Assembly (NCBI GenBank): GCA_948468465.1
Contig: CAOKJJ010000011.1
Coordinates: 1-47,653 of the forward strand
Length of the DNA stretch: 47,653 bases
DNA from: an uncultured Eubacterium sp.
GTDB taxonomy: Bacteria > Bacillota_A > Clostridia > Lachnospirales > Lachnospiraceae
Reading direction: 5' to 3'
A model generated the notes under the pieces. It did no database searches. It was given only the letters and a program-made list of their open reading frames with translations, and was not told where the DNA came from. Positions 15,029 through 22,944 of the stretch are shown here, piece by piece. How positions within the stretch are numbered: position 1 is the stretch's first letter; the number at the start of each line of letters is the position of its first letter. The position numbers and the translations under genes were made by a program.

Positions 15029-16337
15029 TTATATGCGCAGACAGGAGGAGATCTGCCGCAGAAACGATACGATTTCTCCCAGACTGTATGAAGAATATGG
15101 AGTAAACCTGGGACTGCGTGATGAAAATGGAAACGGCGTGCTTACAGGACTTACGAAAGTTTCTAAAATTGTGTCTTCCAAAATTCAAAACGGGCAGAAA
15201 GTACCCTGCGACGGACAATTGTGGTATCGTGGCTATCAGGTAGAAGAGCTGATCCGCGGCTTAAAGGAAGACGAACTTGGATTTGAAAAGATCGCCTATT
15301 TGCTGTTGATGGGGCAGATGCCTTCGGAAAGTGAATATGAGCAGTTTTTTGAACTGATCGGAGAGGACCGCGTGCTTCCGTCTAATTTTACGAGAGATGT
15401 GATTATGAAAAAGCCTGGTGCGGACATTATGAATACGATGACGAGAAGCATTCTGATGCTTGCGTCGTATGACGATCAGGCGATGGATACAAGCATACCG
15501 AACAGCCTGCGCCAGTGCATTCAGCTGATCAGCCAGTTTCCGGTACTTGCGGTATACGGCTATAATGCTTATAATTATTATGTGAATCAGTCCAGCATGA
15601 TCATTCACAATCCGGATCCAAAGCTTTCGACTGCGGAAAATATTCTGCTGATGCTGCGGCCGGACCGCAAATATCTGCCGGTAGAAGCAAAAGTGCTTGA
15701 TACGGCGCTGCTGCTGCATATGGAGCATGGCGGTGGAAATAATTCCACATTTACGACGAGGGTTGTGTCATCGTCAGGTTCGGATACGTATTCTACCATT
15801 GCCGCGGCGATGTCTTCGCTGAAAGGGCCGAAACATGGCGGCGCCAACATCAAAGTCATGGAAATGATGGCGGATATCCGGGCGCATGTCAAAGATTATG
15901 GAGACAGGGAAGAACTGGAAGCGTATTTATCCAAAATACTGGATGGAGATGCATTTGACGGAAAGAAGCTTATTTATGGGATGGGACATGCGGTATATAC
16001 GTTGTCCGATCCGAGAGAGCGCGTGTTTAAGCAATATGTGGAAAAGCTGGCAGAAGCAAAAGGCAGACAGCAGGATATGCTGCTGTATCAGGGAATCGAA
16101 GAGATAGCGCCAATGCTGATTGCCGATAAGCGCAATCGAAATAAAGAAGTCAGTCCGAATGTAGACTTTTACAGCGGCTTTGTTTATGAGATGTTAGGCA
16201 TTCCGCAGGAGCTGTACACGGCCATGTTTGCGGTGGCAAGAATTGTCGGCTGGAGCGCGCACCGTATGGAAGAACTGATCTGTACGGACAAGATTATCCG
16301 TCCGGCTTATATGAGCGTGATGGAAAAAAGACAGTAA
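15012..16337 (+). CDS. Citrate synthase
   Basis: A citrate synthase of about 441 aa, condensing oxaloacetate and acetyl-CoA to citrate, probably as the oxidative entry toward glutamate in an anaerobe. It shows LHMEHGGGNNSTF (first catalytic His), MSSLKGPKHGGAN, KLIYGMGHAVYTLSDPRE (second His region) and SPNVDFYSG (catalytic Asp). The N-terminus RLYEEYGVNLGLRDENG resembles the clostridial form. The start is uncertain: ATG 15012 overlaps the MarR gene by 17 bp, ATG 14997 has GGAGG only 3 bp away, and ATG 15021 is also possible. The next gene follows after 25 bp. A 2-methylcitrate or Re-type role cannot be excluded from sequence alone. Confidence 0.9.
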   Translation: MKQMNDYMRRQEEICRRNDTISPRLYEEYGVNLGLRDENGNGVLTGLTKVSKIVSSKIQNGQKVPCDGQLWYRGYQVEELIRGLKEDELGFEKIAYLLLMGQMPSESEYEQFFELIGEDRVLPSNFTRDVIMKKPGADIMNTMTRSILMLASYDDQAMDTSIPNSLRQCIQLISQFPVLAVYGYNAYNYYVNQSSMIIHNPDPKLSTAENILLMLRPDRKYLPVEAKVLDTALLLHMEHGGGNNSTFTTRVVSSSGSDTYSTIAAAMSSLKGPKHGGANIKVMEMMADIRAHVKDYGDREELEAYLSKILDGDAFDGKKLIYGMGHAVYTLSDPRERVFKQYVEKLAEAKGRQQDMLLYQGIEEIAPMLIADKRNRNKEVSPNVDFYSGFVYEMLGIPQELYTAMFAVARIVGWSAHRMEELICTDKIIRPAYMSVMEKRQ

Positions 16338-16362
16338 AATATTATTTTAGAAGGAGTTTATG

Positions 16363-17655
16363 ATGAGCGAATATAAGATGAATACCAAATGTGTGCAGGC
16401 AGGCTATACGCCGGGAAACGGAGAACCGCGGCAGATTCCGATCGTACAGTCTACAACCTTTAAATACGATACGAGCGAGGATATGGGAAAGCTGTTTGAC
16501 CTGGAAGCTTCCGGCTATTTTTATACGCGCCTGCAGAATCCGACCAATGATTATGTGGCGGCAAAGATCGCGGCACTGGAAGGCGGAACGGCGGCGATGT
16601 TAACGTCCTCCGGGCAGGCGGCAAACTTTTTTGCATTGTTTAACATTTGTGAATGCGGCAGCCACATTGTGTCTTCGTCTTCGATATATGGGGGCACGTT
16701 TAATCTGATTTCGGTTACGATGGCAAAGATGGGCATTGAAGTGACGTTTGTTTCTCCGGATTGTACAAAAGAAGAGTTAAATGCAGCGTTCCGGGAAAAT
16801 ACGAGAGCAGTATTCGGAGAGACGATCGCCAATCCTGCCCTGACCGTTTTGGATATTGAAAAATTTGCAAAAGCAGCGCATGCGCATGGCGTGCCGCTCA
16901 TTGTAGATAATACGTTTCCGACGCCGGTGAACTGCCGCCCGATCGAATGGGGAGCCGATATCGTGACACATTCTACGACAAAATATATGGATGGCCATGG
17001 AGCGGCTGTCGGCGGAGCAATCGTGGATTCCGGCAATTTTGACTGGATGGCCTATGCCGATAAGTATCCGGGCCTGTGTACGCCGGATGAATCCTATCAT
17101 GGGATTACTTATGCGGAAAAATTTGGCGCAGAGGGCGCGTTTATTACGAAATGTACCGCGCAGCTGATGCGCGATCTGGGATGCATCCAATCTCCGCAGC
17201 ATGCGTTTTATCTGAATCTTGGCCTGGAATCTCTGCATGTGCGCATGCCGCGCCACGTGGAAAACGGACAGGCTGTGGCAGAGTATTTACAGCAGCATCC
17301 GCAGGTTGTATCTGTCAATTACTCCGGATTGAAAGGAGATAAATATTACGAGCTGGCGAAGAAATATCTGCCGAATGGCGGGTGCGGCGTTGTTTCTTTT
17401 GAATTAAAGGGTGGCCGCAAAGCGGCGGAAACTTTTATGAAACATTTGAAGCTTGCGGCGATCGAGACACACGTTGCGGATGCCAGAACGTGCTGCCTGA
17501 ATCCTGCGACGTCCACACACCGGCAGATGAATGACGAACAGCTTTTGCAGGCCGGCATACCGGCAGGACTGATACGCATGTCCTGCGGCCTGGAAGACAA
17601 AGAAGATCTGATCGCAGACCTTGCACAGGCGCTGGACGCGGCTGCATCAGCCTGA
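16363..17655 (+). CDS. O-acetylhomoserine sulfhydrylase (MetY-type PLP enzyme)
   Basis: A 430-aa Cys/Met-metabolism PLP enzyme, of the size and motifs of O-acetyl-L-homoserine sulfhydrylase, which makes homocysteine from sulfide and O-acetylhomoserine. Seen are YTRLQNPTNDYVAAKIAALEGG, SSGQAANFFALFN, VDNTFPTPVNCRPIEWGADIV and the PLP lysine in HSTTKYMDGHGAAVGG (about K207). The C-terminal ATSTHRQMNDEQ and IRMSCGLEDKEDLIADL are typical. ATG 16363 is chosen over 16360 because AAGGAG is 6 rather than 3 bp away. It may use other sulfur donors. The operon places it between citrate synthase and PFOR. Confidence 0.9.
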   Translation: MSEYKMNTKCVQAGYTPGNGEPRQIPIVQSTTFKYDTSEDMGKLFDLEASGYFYTRLQNPTNDYVAAKIAALEGGTAAMLTSSGQAANFFALFNICECGSHIVSSSSIYGGTFNLISVTMAKMGIEVTFVSPDCTKEELNAAFRENTRAVFGETIANPALTVLDIEKFAKAAHAHGVPLIVDNTFPTPVNCRPIEWGADIVTHSTTKYMDGHGAAVGGAIVDSGNFDWMAYADKYPGLCTPDESYHGITYAEKFGAEGAFITKCTAQLMRDLGCIQSPQHAFYLNLGLESLHVRMPRHVENGQAVAEYLQQHPQVVSVNYSGLKGDKYYELAKKYLPNGGCGVVSFELKGGRKAAETFMKHLKLAAIETHVADARTCCLNPATSTHRQMNDEQLLQAGIPAGLIRMSCGLEDKEDLIADLAQALDAAASA

Positions 17656-17699
17656 ATGACTGGAATTTTTAACAGAAGAATATCCGTGTAAACAGTATA

Positions 17700-17759
17700 A
17701 TTCCTCCTGTTTTGGTAAAGCTATATGCAGCAGCATCAGATTATCAAAACAGGAGGAAT
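17700..17759 (+). promoter_or_regulatory. Long hairpin enclosing the ribosome binding site
   Basis: ATTCCTCCTGTTTTG (17700-17714) is the exact reverse complement of CAAAACAGGAGGAAT (17745-17759). The pairing extends inward four more bases with one G-U pair, giving a 19-bp stem and 22-base loop. The right arm contains the AGGAGG Shine-Dalgarno site of the next gene (ATG 17766), so the left arm is an anti-Shine-Dalgarno. No T-run follows, so it is not an ordinary terminator. It should shut off translation unless opened by ribosome, protein, heat or processing. Confidence 0.8.
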
Positions 17760-17765
17760 ATTTAC

Positions 17766-17960
17766 ATGAACGACAAAAAAAGCAGGCCGCTGCGTGGAGC
17801 ATCGAATCAGCGGCTGAATAAAACATCTCAGTCCGACAACCAGTCAACGGCAGCCTGGGCAGGCACTGACCACTATGCTCCAAAATCCAATGTGTCCATT
17901 CCAAAGACAAGCGCTGTTGAAAACGCCAAAGAATGGGTTGACAACGGCAGCAGACTGTAG
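17766..17960 (+). CDS. Small DUF3787-type spore protein
   Basis: A 64-aa hydrophilic protein matching the DUF3787 / CDIF630_02480 family pattern: a disordered basic start, a central TAAWA (here STAAWAGTDHY), then VSIPKTSAVENAKEWVDNGSRL. Members are reported as spore-surface proteins in Clostridioides; role otherwise unknown. The Shine-Dalgarno AGGAGGA is good but buried in the right arm of the preceding hairpin. It lies 11 bp before the PFOR gene and 110 bp after metY. A sporulation-type gene inside a metabolic operon is unusual; it might have its own control. The family call rests on the motif by memory. Confidence 0.78.
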   Translation: MNDKKSRPLRGASNQRLNKTSQSDNQSTAAWAGTDHYAPKSNVSIPKTSAVENAKEWVDNGSRL

Positions 17961-17971
17961 GGAGGGACATT

Positions 17972-20900
17972 ATGGGTAAGATCAAAATGACGGTCGACGG
18001 CAATACGGCCGCGGCATATGCGGCATATGCATTTACAGACGTGGCGGCTATTTACCCGATCACGCCGTCTTCCACAATGGCGGAGGTCGTTGATGAATGG
18101 GCGGCTAACGGCAGAAAAAATATTTTCGGGCAGACGGTAAAAGTAGCCCAGATGCAGTCTGAGGCAGGCGCCGCGGGCGCGTTTCACGGTTCCCTGCAGG
18201 CCGGAGCGTTAACGACGACATTTACGGCTTCACAGGGACTGCTGTTAATGATTCCAAATATGTATAAGACAGCCGGCGAACTGCTGCCAGGCGTATTTCA
18301 CGTCAGTGCGCGTTCGATCGCGGCACAGGCGCTGAATATTTTTGGAGATCACCAGGATGTCATGGCAGCCAGACAGACAGGCTGTGTGATGCTTGCGTCC
18401 GGTTCGGTGCAGGAGGTTGTAGATCTGGCGCCGGTCGCGCATTTGGCAGCGATAAAAGGGCGGCTTCCGTTTATCCATTTTTTTGACGGGTTCCGTACGT
18501 CGCATGAGGTACAAAAGATTGAAGCGCTTTCATATGAAGATTTTGCGGCATTGATCGACCGCGAAGCGCTGCAGCAGTTCAGAGACCGTGCATTGTCGCC
18601 AAACCATCCGGTTACAAGAGGTACGGCGCAAAACCCTGACATTTATTTTCAGACGCGTGAAGCGGGCAATCCGTTTTATGAAAAGATTGTGCCGATTGTA
18701 GAAGGCTATATGCAGCGCATCAATGAACTGACCGGCAGGAACTACGAGCTGTTTCATTATTATGGCGCACAGGACGCGGAATATGTCATCATTGCGATGG
18801 GTTCTGTCTGCGGAACGATTGAAGAAACGGTAGATTATTTTAACGCGCAGGGAGAAAAGTACGGACTGGTCGAGGTGCACTTGTTCCGTCCGTTTTCCGC
18901 TGAACATTTTTTAAAAGCGGTGCCAAAGACCGTGAAACGGATCGCGGTGCTAGACCGGACAAAAGAGCCGGGAGCGCTGGGAGAACCGCTTTATCTGGAT
19001 GTCAGAAACTGTTATTATGGCAAAGAACAGGCGCCGTTTATTATCGGCGGCCGTTTTGGGCTGGGCTCCAAAGACACGACGCCGGCGGATATCAGAGCGG
19101 TATTTGACTATTTAAAAAGCCCGTCCGCGAAAACAGGATTTACCGTCGGGATTGATGATGATGTGACACACACATCGGTTCCGGCAGCGGAAAAGATCGT
19201 AACGGCAAAAGAAGGGACGGTTCGGTGCAAATTCTGGGGACTTGGTTCCGATGGCACGGTAGGAGCAAATAAACAGGCGGTTAAAATTATCGGCGAACAT
19301 ACGCAGCAGTATGTACAGGCTTACTTTGCCTATGATTCTAAAAAATCCGGCGGACTTACGACCTCGCATTTGCGGTTTGGCGCTTTGCCTATCAAATCTT
19401 CGTATTTAATCGACGAAGCTGATTACATTGCCTGCCATAACCAGTCTTTTGTAAACAGCTACAATTTGCTGGAAGGATTAAAACAGGGCGGAACATTTGT
19501 GTTAAACTGTCTGTGGGACAGCAGCGAGTTAGAACAGCATCTGCCGAAAAAGATGATGTGTGAGCTGGCGGAAAAAGACATTGATTTTTACTGTATCAAC
19601 GCTATTAAATTAGCAGAAGAGATCGGACTTGGCAACCGCATCAATATGATTATGCAGGGCGCTTTTTTCAAGCTGGCCAATATACTGCCCGAAGAGGACG
19701 CAAAAAAATATTTAAAAGAAGCCGTGCAGAAGGCATATGGGAAAAAGGGCGAAAAAATCATCCAGATGAACCACGAAGCGATTGAGCATGGATTTTCTGA
19801 TCTTGTGAAGATTCAGATTCCTGAGCATTGGAAGCAGTTTGCGGATGAACAAAAGCCGCAGGAAACAGACGGCGTCAAAGAACCGGAATTTGTCGCACAG
19901 ATTATGCGCCCGATGAACCGGCAGGAAGGAGACAGGCTTCCGGTCAGCGCGTTTACAGGCATTGAGGACGGGACATTTCCAAACGGCACGTCCGCTTATG
20001 AAAAACGTGGAATCGCGGTCAATGTTCCGGAATGGAACGTGGATACGTGTATCCAGTGCAATCAATGCTCTTATATCTGTCCGCATTCGTGCGTGCGTCC
20101 GTTTTTGCTGACCGAAGAAGAAAAAGCGGCGGCGCCGGAAACATTCCGCACACAGAAAGCAAAAGGCATGGGACTGGAAAACTATGAGTTCCGCATTCAG
20201 ATCAGCACGATGGACTGCACAGGCTGCGGAAACTGTGCCGACATCTGTCCTGCGAAGCCAAAAGCGCTTGTGATGAAAAAACTGGCGACACAGACGCCGG
20301 AGCAGGTGCCGAACTGGAAATACGCAGTCAGCAAAGTATCGGATAAAGGAGATCTGTTCGAAGGCAGAACTGTAAAAGACAGCCAGTTTAAACAGCCTTT
20401 GATGGAGTTTTCCGGCGCGTGCGCAGGCTGTGGGGAACCGGCTTATATCAAGCTGATTACGCAGCTGTTTGGCGACCGCATGATGATTGCCAATGCAACC
20501 GGATGTTCTTCGATCTGGGGCGCATCCGCGCCAACGACAGCTTATACCTGTGACCATAACGGACACGGCCCATCCTGGGCAAATTCCCTGTTTGAGGATA
20601 ACGCAGAATATGGCTACGGCATGTATCTGGGCGTACGCCAGCTGCGGGACGGCATCGAGCAAAATATGAAGGCTTTGATGGACAAAGGACTGGAAACCTC
20701 TGCGCCGATGCTCAACGACGCTTTCAAACATTGGATCCAGGTGCGGGAAGAAGGCGAGGCATCGAAACAGGCAGCAGAAGAAGTGCAGGAGCTGTTGGCC
20801 AGCGTATTGTTAGAAGACGCACCGTTAGGCGGCGAACCTGAAACCGTGCGTTTGTTAAAAGAAATCCACAAAAACAGAGACTATCTGACCAAACGTTCGA

Positions 20901-21541
20901 TCTGGATGATCGGCGGCGACGGCTGGGCGTACGACATTGGCTACGGCGGCCTGGATCAGGTGCTTGCTTCAGGAGAAGACGTCAACGTGCTTGTGTTTGA
21001 CACAGAGATTTATTCCAATACGGGCGGACAGGCATCCAAGTCCACGCCAGCCGCGGCAGTGGCCAAATTTGCGGCATCCGGCAAAAAGTCTGCGAAAAAA
21101 GATCTCGGCAGAATGATGATGACTTACCGTAACATTTATGTGGCGCAGGTTGCCATGGGCGCGGATAAGAATCAGACGCTAAAGGCAATCCGTGAAGCAG
21201 AGAGTTATCACGGGCCTTCCATTATTATCGCATATGCGCCATGTATCAGCCATGGATTAAAAACCGGCATGGGAAAAAGCATGGACAATATGGCGCAGGC
21301 AGTAGCGGCAGGCTACTGGCATCTGTATCGCTATGATCCAAGTCTGCTCAAAGAAGGCAAAAATCCGTTTACGCTTGATTCTAAAGATCCAACAGGCGAT
21401 TTCCAGGAATTTTTGCTCGGACAGGTACGTTATTCCGCACTGGCAAGACAGTTCCCGGATCATGCGCAGGAATTGTTTGCCAAGGCTTCGGAAGATGCGG
21501 CAAACAGACTGGAAGAATATAAAAAATTAAGCACAAAATAA
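17972..21541 (+). CDS. nifJ: Pyruvate:ferredoxin (flavodoxin) oxidoreductase
   Basis: A full-length 1189-aa single-chain PFOR, which oxidises pyruvate and CoA to acetyl-CoA and CO2 with reduced ferredoxin, the main anaerobic route. Domain I begins TVDGNTAAAYAAYAFTDVA with YPITPSSTMAE. The CoA and gamma-like domains follow. Two 4Fe-4S motifs occur, CIQCNQCSYIC at about 693 and CTGCGNCADIC at about 749. The C-terminal TPP domain has CAGCGEPAY, ATGCSSIWGAS, GGDGWAYDIGYGG and DTEIYSNTGGQASKSTP. GGGAGGG precedes the ATG. It is the last gene of the operon, before a strong terminator, and it supplies acetyl-CoA to the citrate synthase encoded upstream. Confidence 0.97.
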   Translation: MGKIKMTVDGNTAAAYAAYAFTDVAAIYPITPSSTMAEVVDEWAANGRKNIFGQTVKVAQMQSEAGAAGAFHGSLQAGALTTTFTASQGLLLMIPNMYKTAGELLPGVFHVSARSIAAQALNIFGDHQDVMAARQTGCVMLASGSVQEVVDLAPVAHLAAIKGRLPFIHFFDGFRTSHEVQKIEALSYEDFAALIDREALQQFRDRALSPNHPVTRGTAQNPDIYFQTREAGNPFYEKIVPIVEGYMQRINELTGRNYELFHYYGAQDAEYVIIAMGSVCGTIEETVDYFNAQGEKYGLVEVHLFRPFSAEHFLKAVPKTVKRIAVLDRTKEPGALGEPLYLDVRNCYYGKEQAPFIIGGRFGLGSKDTTPADIRAVFDYLKSPSAKTGFTVGIDDDVTHTSVPAAEKIVTAKEGTVRCKFWGLGSDGTVGANKQAVKIIGEHTQQYVQAYFAYDSKKSGGLTTSHLRFGALPIKSSYLIDEADYIACHNQSFVNSYNLLEGLKQGGTFVLNCLWDSSELEQHLPKKMMCELAEKDIDFYCINAIKLAEEIGLGNRINMIMQGAFFKLANILPEEDAKKYLKEAVQKAYGKKGEKIIQMNHEAIEHGFSDLVKIQIPEHWKQFADEQKPQETDGVKEPEFVAQIMRPMNRQEGDRLPVSAFTGIEDGTFPNGTSAYEKRGIAVNVPEWNVDTCIQCNQCSYICPHSCVRPFLLTEEEKAAAPETFRTQKAKGMGLENYEFRIQISTMDCTGCGNCADICPAKPKALVMKKLATQTPEQVPNWKYAVSKVSDKGDLFEGRTVKDSQFKQPLMEFSGACAGCGEPAYIKLITQLFGDRMMIANATGCSSIWGASAPTTAYTCDHNGHGPSWANSLFEDNAEYGYGMYLGVRQLRDGIEQNMKALMDKGLETSAPMLNDAFKHWIQVREEGEASKQAAEEVQELLASVLLEDAPLGGEPETVRLLKEIHKNRDYLTKRSIWMIGGDGWAYDIGYGGLDQVLASGEDVNVLVFDTEIYSNTGGQASKSTPAAAVAKFAASGKKSAKKDLGRMMMTYRNIYVAQVAMGADKNQTLKAIREAESYHGPSIIIAYAPCISHGLKTGMGKSMDNMAQAVAAGYWHLYRYDPSLLKEGKNPFTLDSKDPTGDFQEFLLGQVRYSALARQFPDHAQELFAKASEDAANRLEEYKKLSTK

Positions 21542-21550
21542 CAGATTATA

Positions 21551-21585
21551 AAAAAGACAGGTGAGTGCATTCACCTGTCTTTTTT
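21551..21585 (+). terminator. Rho-independent terminator after PFOR
   Basis: AAAAAGACAGGTGA (21551-21564) pairs perfectly with TCACCTGTCTTTTT (21571-21584), ending in a T-run. It lies 10 bp after the PFOR stop codon. Confidence 0.93.
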
Positions 21586-21586
21586 C

Positions 21587-21615
21587 TTTACACGCTTCGC
21601 CGCATACGCTATAAT
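21587..21615 (+). promoter_or_regulatory. Promoter of the 62-aa protein gene
   Basis: TTTACA (21587-21592), a 17-bp spacer and TATAAT (21610-21615). It begins right after the terminator T-run, so the small gene downstream is transcribed independently of PFOR. Confidence 0.7.
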
Positions 21616-21679
21616 AATTGTATCAATGACGAACTGTATAGATGATAAGGCGGTGAGCAATATGGAGGGAATGGAAACG

Positions 21680-21868
21680 ATGAATAATGGAGAAATCATA
21701 CAAAAGGGACTGGAAGATTTTAAAAATATCCAGCAGCATATGCTGATAGCAAGGGATGAGCATGCGGCAAAAACTTATGCAAGCTTAAAGCGTGATTATC
21801 TGACGCTGAAGGCATTGCTTAACAGCCTGGGCGTAAACTTGGCTGAAATTGATTATATTAAAGAATAA
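21680..21868 (+). CDS. Small conserved protein, 62 aa, paralogue of the 13858-14049 product
   Basis: A 62-aa, probably helical, soluble protein with no family I can name. It aligns along its full length with the 63-aa protein encoded at 13858-14049: MNNGEII against the start, IQQHMLIARDEHAAKTY, LKRDYLTLKALLN and the identical tail GVNLxxIDxIKE. ATG 21680 has GGAGGG 10 bp upstream and gives the same length as the paralogue. ATG 21662, behind GGCGGTGAGC, would add six residues. It has its own promoter. The two copies bracket the citrate synthase-PFOR operon. The acetyltransferase gene follows 32 bp later. Confidence 0.8.
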   Translation: MNNGEIIQKGLEDFKNIQQHMLIARDEHAAKTYASLKRDYLTLKALLNSLGVNLAEIDYIKE

Positions 21869-21900
21869 TATAATAATGAAGATTAGGAGTCAGATCAAAT

Positions 21901-22530
21901 ATGAGTGAAATGAAAGAAAAGCTGCACACAGGAGAGCTTTATCTGCCAAACGACGCGTCTATTATGAAAGAACAGATGGCTTATCAGGATAAGCTGTGCG
22001 AATATAATCAGACAAAGCCGTCCGAACAGGAAAAAAGAGCATCGATGTTAAAAGAAATGCTTGGAAGCTGTGGGGAGGGCGTATATATCGAAGCGCCTTT
22101 TTATTCTAATTTCGGCGGACATAACTGTCATTTTGGAAAAATGGTATATGCCAATTATCAGCTGACCTGCGTGGATGATACGCACATTTATATCGGAGAT
22201 TATACGATGATAGGGCCGAATGTTACGATCGCTACGGCAGGGCACCCGATTTTGCCGAGGCTGCGCGAACAGGTGTACCAGTATAATATGCCGGTGCATA
22301 TTGGCAGAAACTGCTGGATCGGCGCGGGAGTCGTGGTGCTGCCAGGCGTTGCCATCGGCGACAATACGGTCATCGGCGCGGGAAGCGTTGTGACAAAGGA
22401 TATTCCCGCAAATGTCGTCGCAGTCGGAAATCCATGCAGGGTGCTGCGTGAGATCAATGAGCACGACGAAAAATATTATTACAAAGACAGACCGATCCCA
22501 GCCGGTCTGCAGGCAGAACATGACTGCTGA
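21901..22530 (+). CDS. Maltose/galactoside O-acetyltransferase family
   Basis: A 209-aa left-handed beta-helix acetyltransferase of the Maa/LacA/NodL group, transferring acetyl from acetyl-CoA to a sugar hydroxyl in the cytosol. The N-terminal Mac helical segment has LHTGELYLPNDASI and CEYNQTKPSEQEKR. Hexapeptide repeats run from about 75 to 195, with NYQLTCVDDTHIYIGDYTMIGPNVTI, the catalytic-His block ATAGHPI, then RNCWIGAGVVVLPGVAIGDNTVIGAGSVVTKDIP. Length is slightly above the usual 185-205 aa. The start follows TTAGGAG. It may be co-transcribed with the 62-aa gene. The acceptor sugar is unknown. Confidence 0.93.
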   Translation: MSEMKEKLHTGELYLPNDASIMKEQMAYQDKLCEYNQTKPSEQEKRASMLKEMLGSCGEGVYIEAPFYSNFGGHNCHFGKMVYANYQLTCVDDTHIYIGDYTMIGPNVTIATAGHPILPRLREQVYQYNMPVHIGRNCWIGAGVVVLPGVAIGDNTVIGAGSVVTKDIPANVVAVGNPCRVLREINEHDEKYYYKDRPIPAGLQAEHDC

Positions 22531-22581
22531 GATTCCTATTTATAATAAGAATACATCATGCGAGTGCAGGGGGAATAGAAA

Positions 22582-22781
22582 GTGTTTGCAGATTATCATG
22601 TACATACAGAATTCAGTGATGATTCTGTATATCCAATGGAGCAGATTGTAAAGGACGCGGCAGCCATGCACCAGAACATCTGGGAGCATATATAGAAGAG
22701 GCTGGACAATTATTGAAAGATCTTGGGTATCGGTATTTTTGTACATTTGAGCATATGAAGCCGGCTTATCATAAGCTGTGA
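22582..22781 (+). pseudogene. Remnant of a HisJ/PHP-type histidinol-phosphatase gene
   Basis: From GTG 22582, behind AGGGGGA, the reading VFADYHVHTEFSDDSVYPM is the N-terminus of a PHP-family histidinol phosphatase with its metal-binding HxH. After about 35 codons the frame stops at a TAG. One frame over, the sequence continues as EEAGQLLKDLGYRYFCTFEHMKPAYHKL and stops at 22779, matching a C-terminal part of such proteins. An intact gene is about 260-270 codons, so roughly 200 internal codons are missing and a frameshift is present. The gene is therefore dead. The remains sit between the acetyltransferase gene and the first RloAB pair. Confidence 0.75.
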
Positions 22782-22882
22782 CAGCAGTCAAAATATAGAA
22801 ACAGTCTGGTTGCGGGTGCAGTCAGACTGTTTTTGCGTTAGATTGTTGAGATGCTTTTGAGAGGCTTTATTTGTTAATTTCG

Positions 22883-22911
22883 TTGAGTTATTTCAAAAAC
22901 GCGAGTATAAT
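22883..22911 (+). promoter_or_regulatory. Promoter of the first RloAB pair
   Basis: TTGAGT (22883-22888), a 17-bp spacer and TATAAT (22906-22911), giving a leader of about 27 nt that carries AAGGAGG before ATG 22945. Confidence 0.65.
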
Positions 22912-22944
22912 ATCTGCATAGAACAGTTTAAGGAGGATGATAGA

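Noticed and set aside
17700..17759. The hairpin before the DUF3787 gene as a rho-independent terminator of metY.
   Set aside because: No T-run follows on either strand, and its right arm is the next gene's ribosome binding site.
19712..20731. A 339-codon leftward open frame.
   Set aside because: It is entirely antisense to PFOR, whose cluster-binding motifs lie in the same bases; the Cys- and Arg-rich product has no coherent fold.
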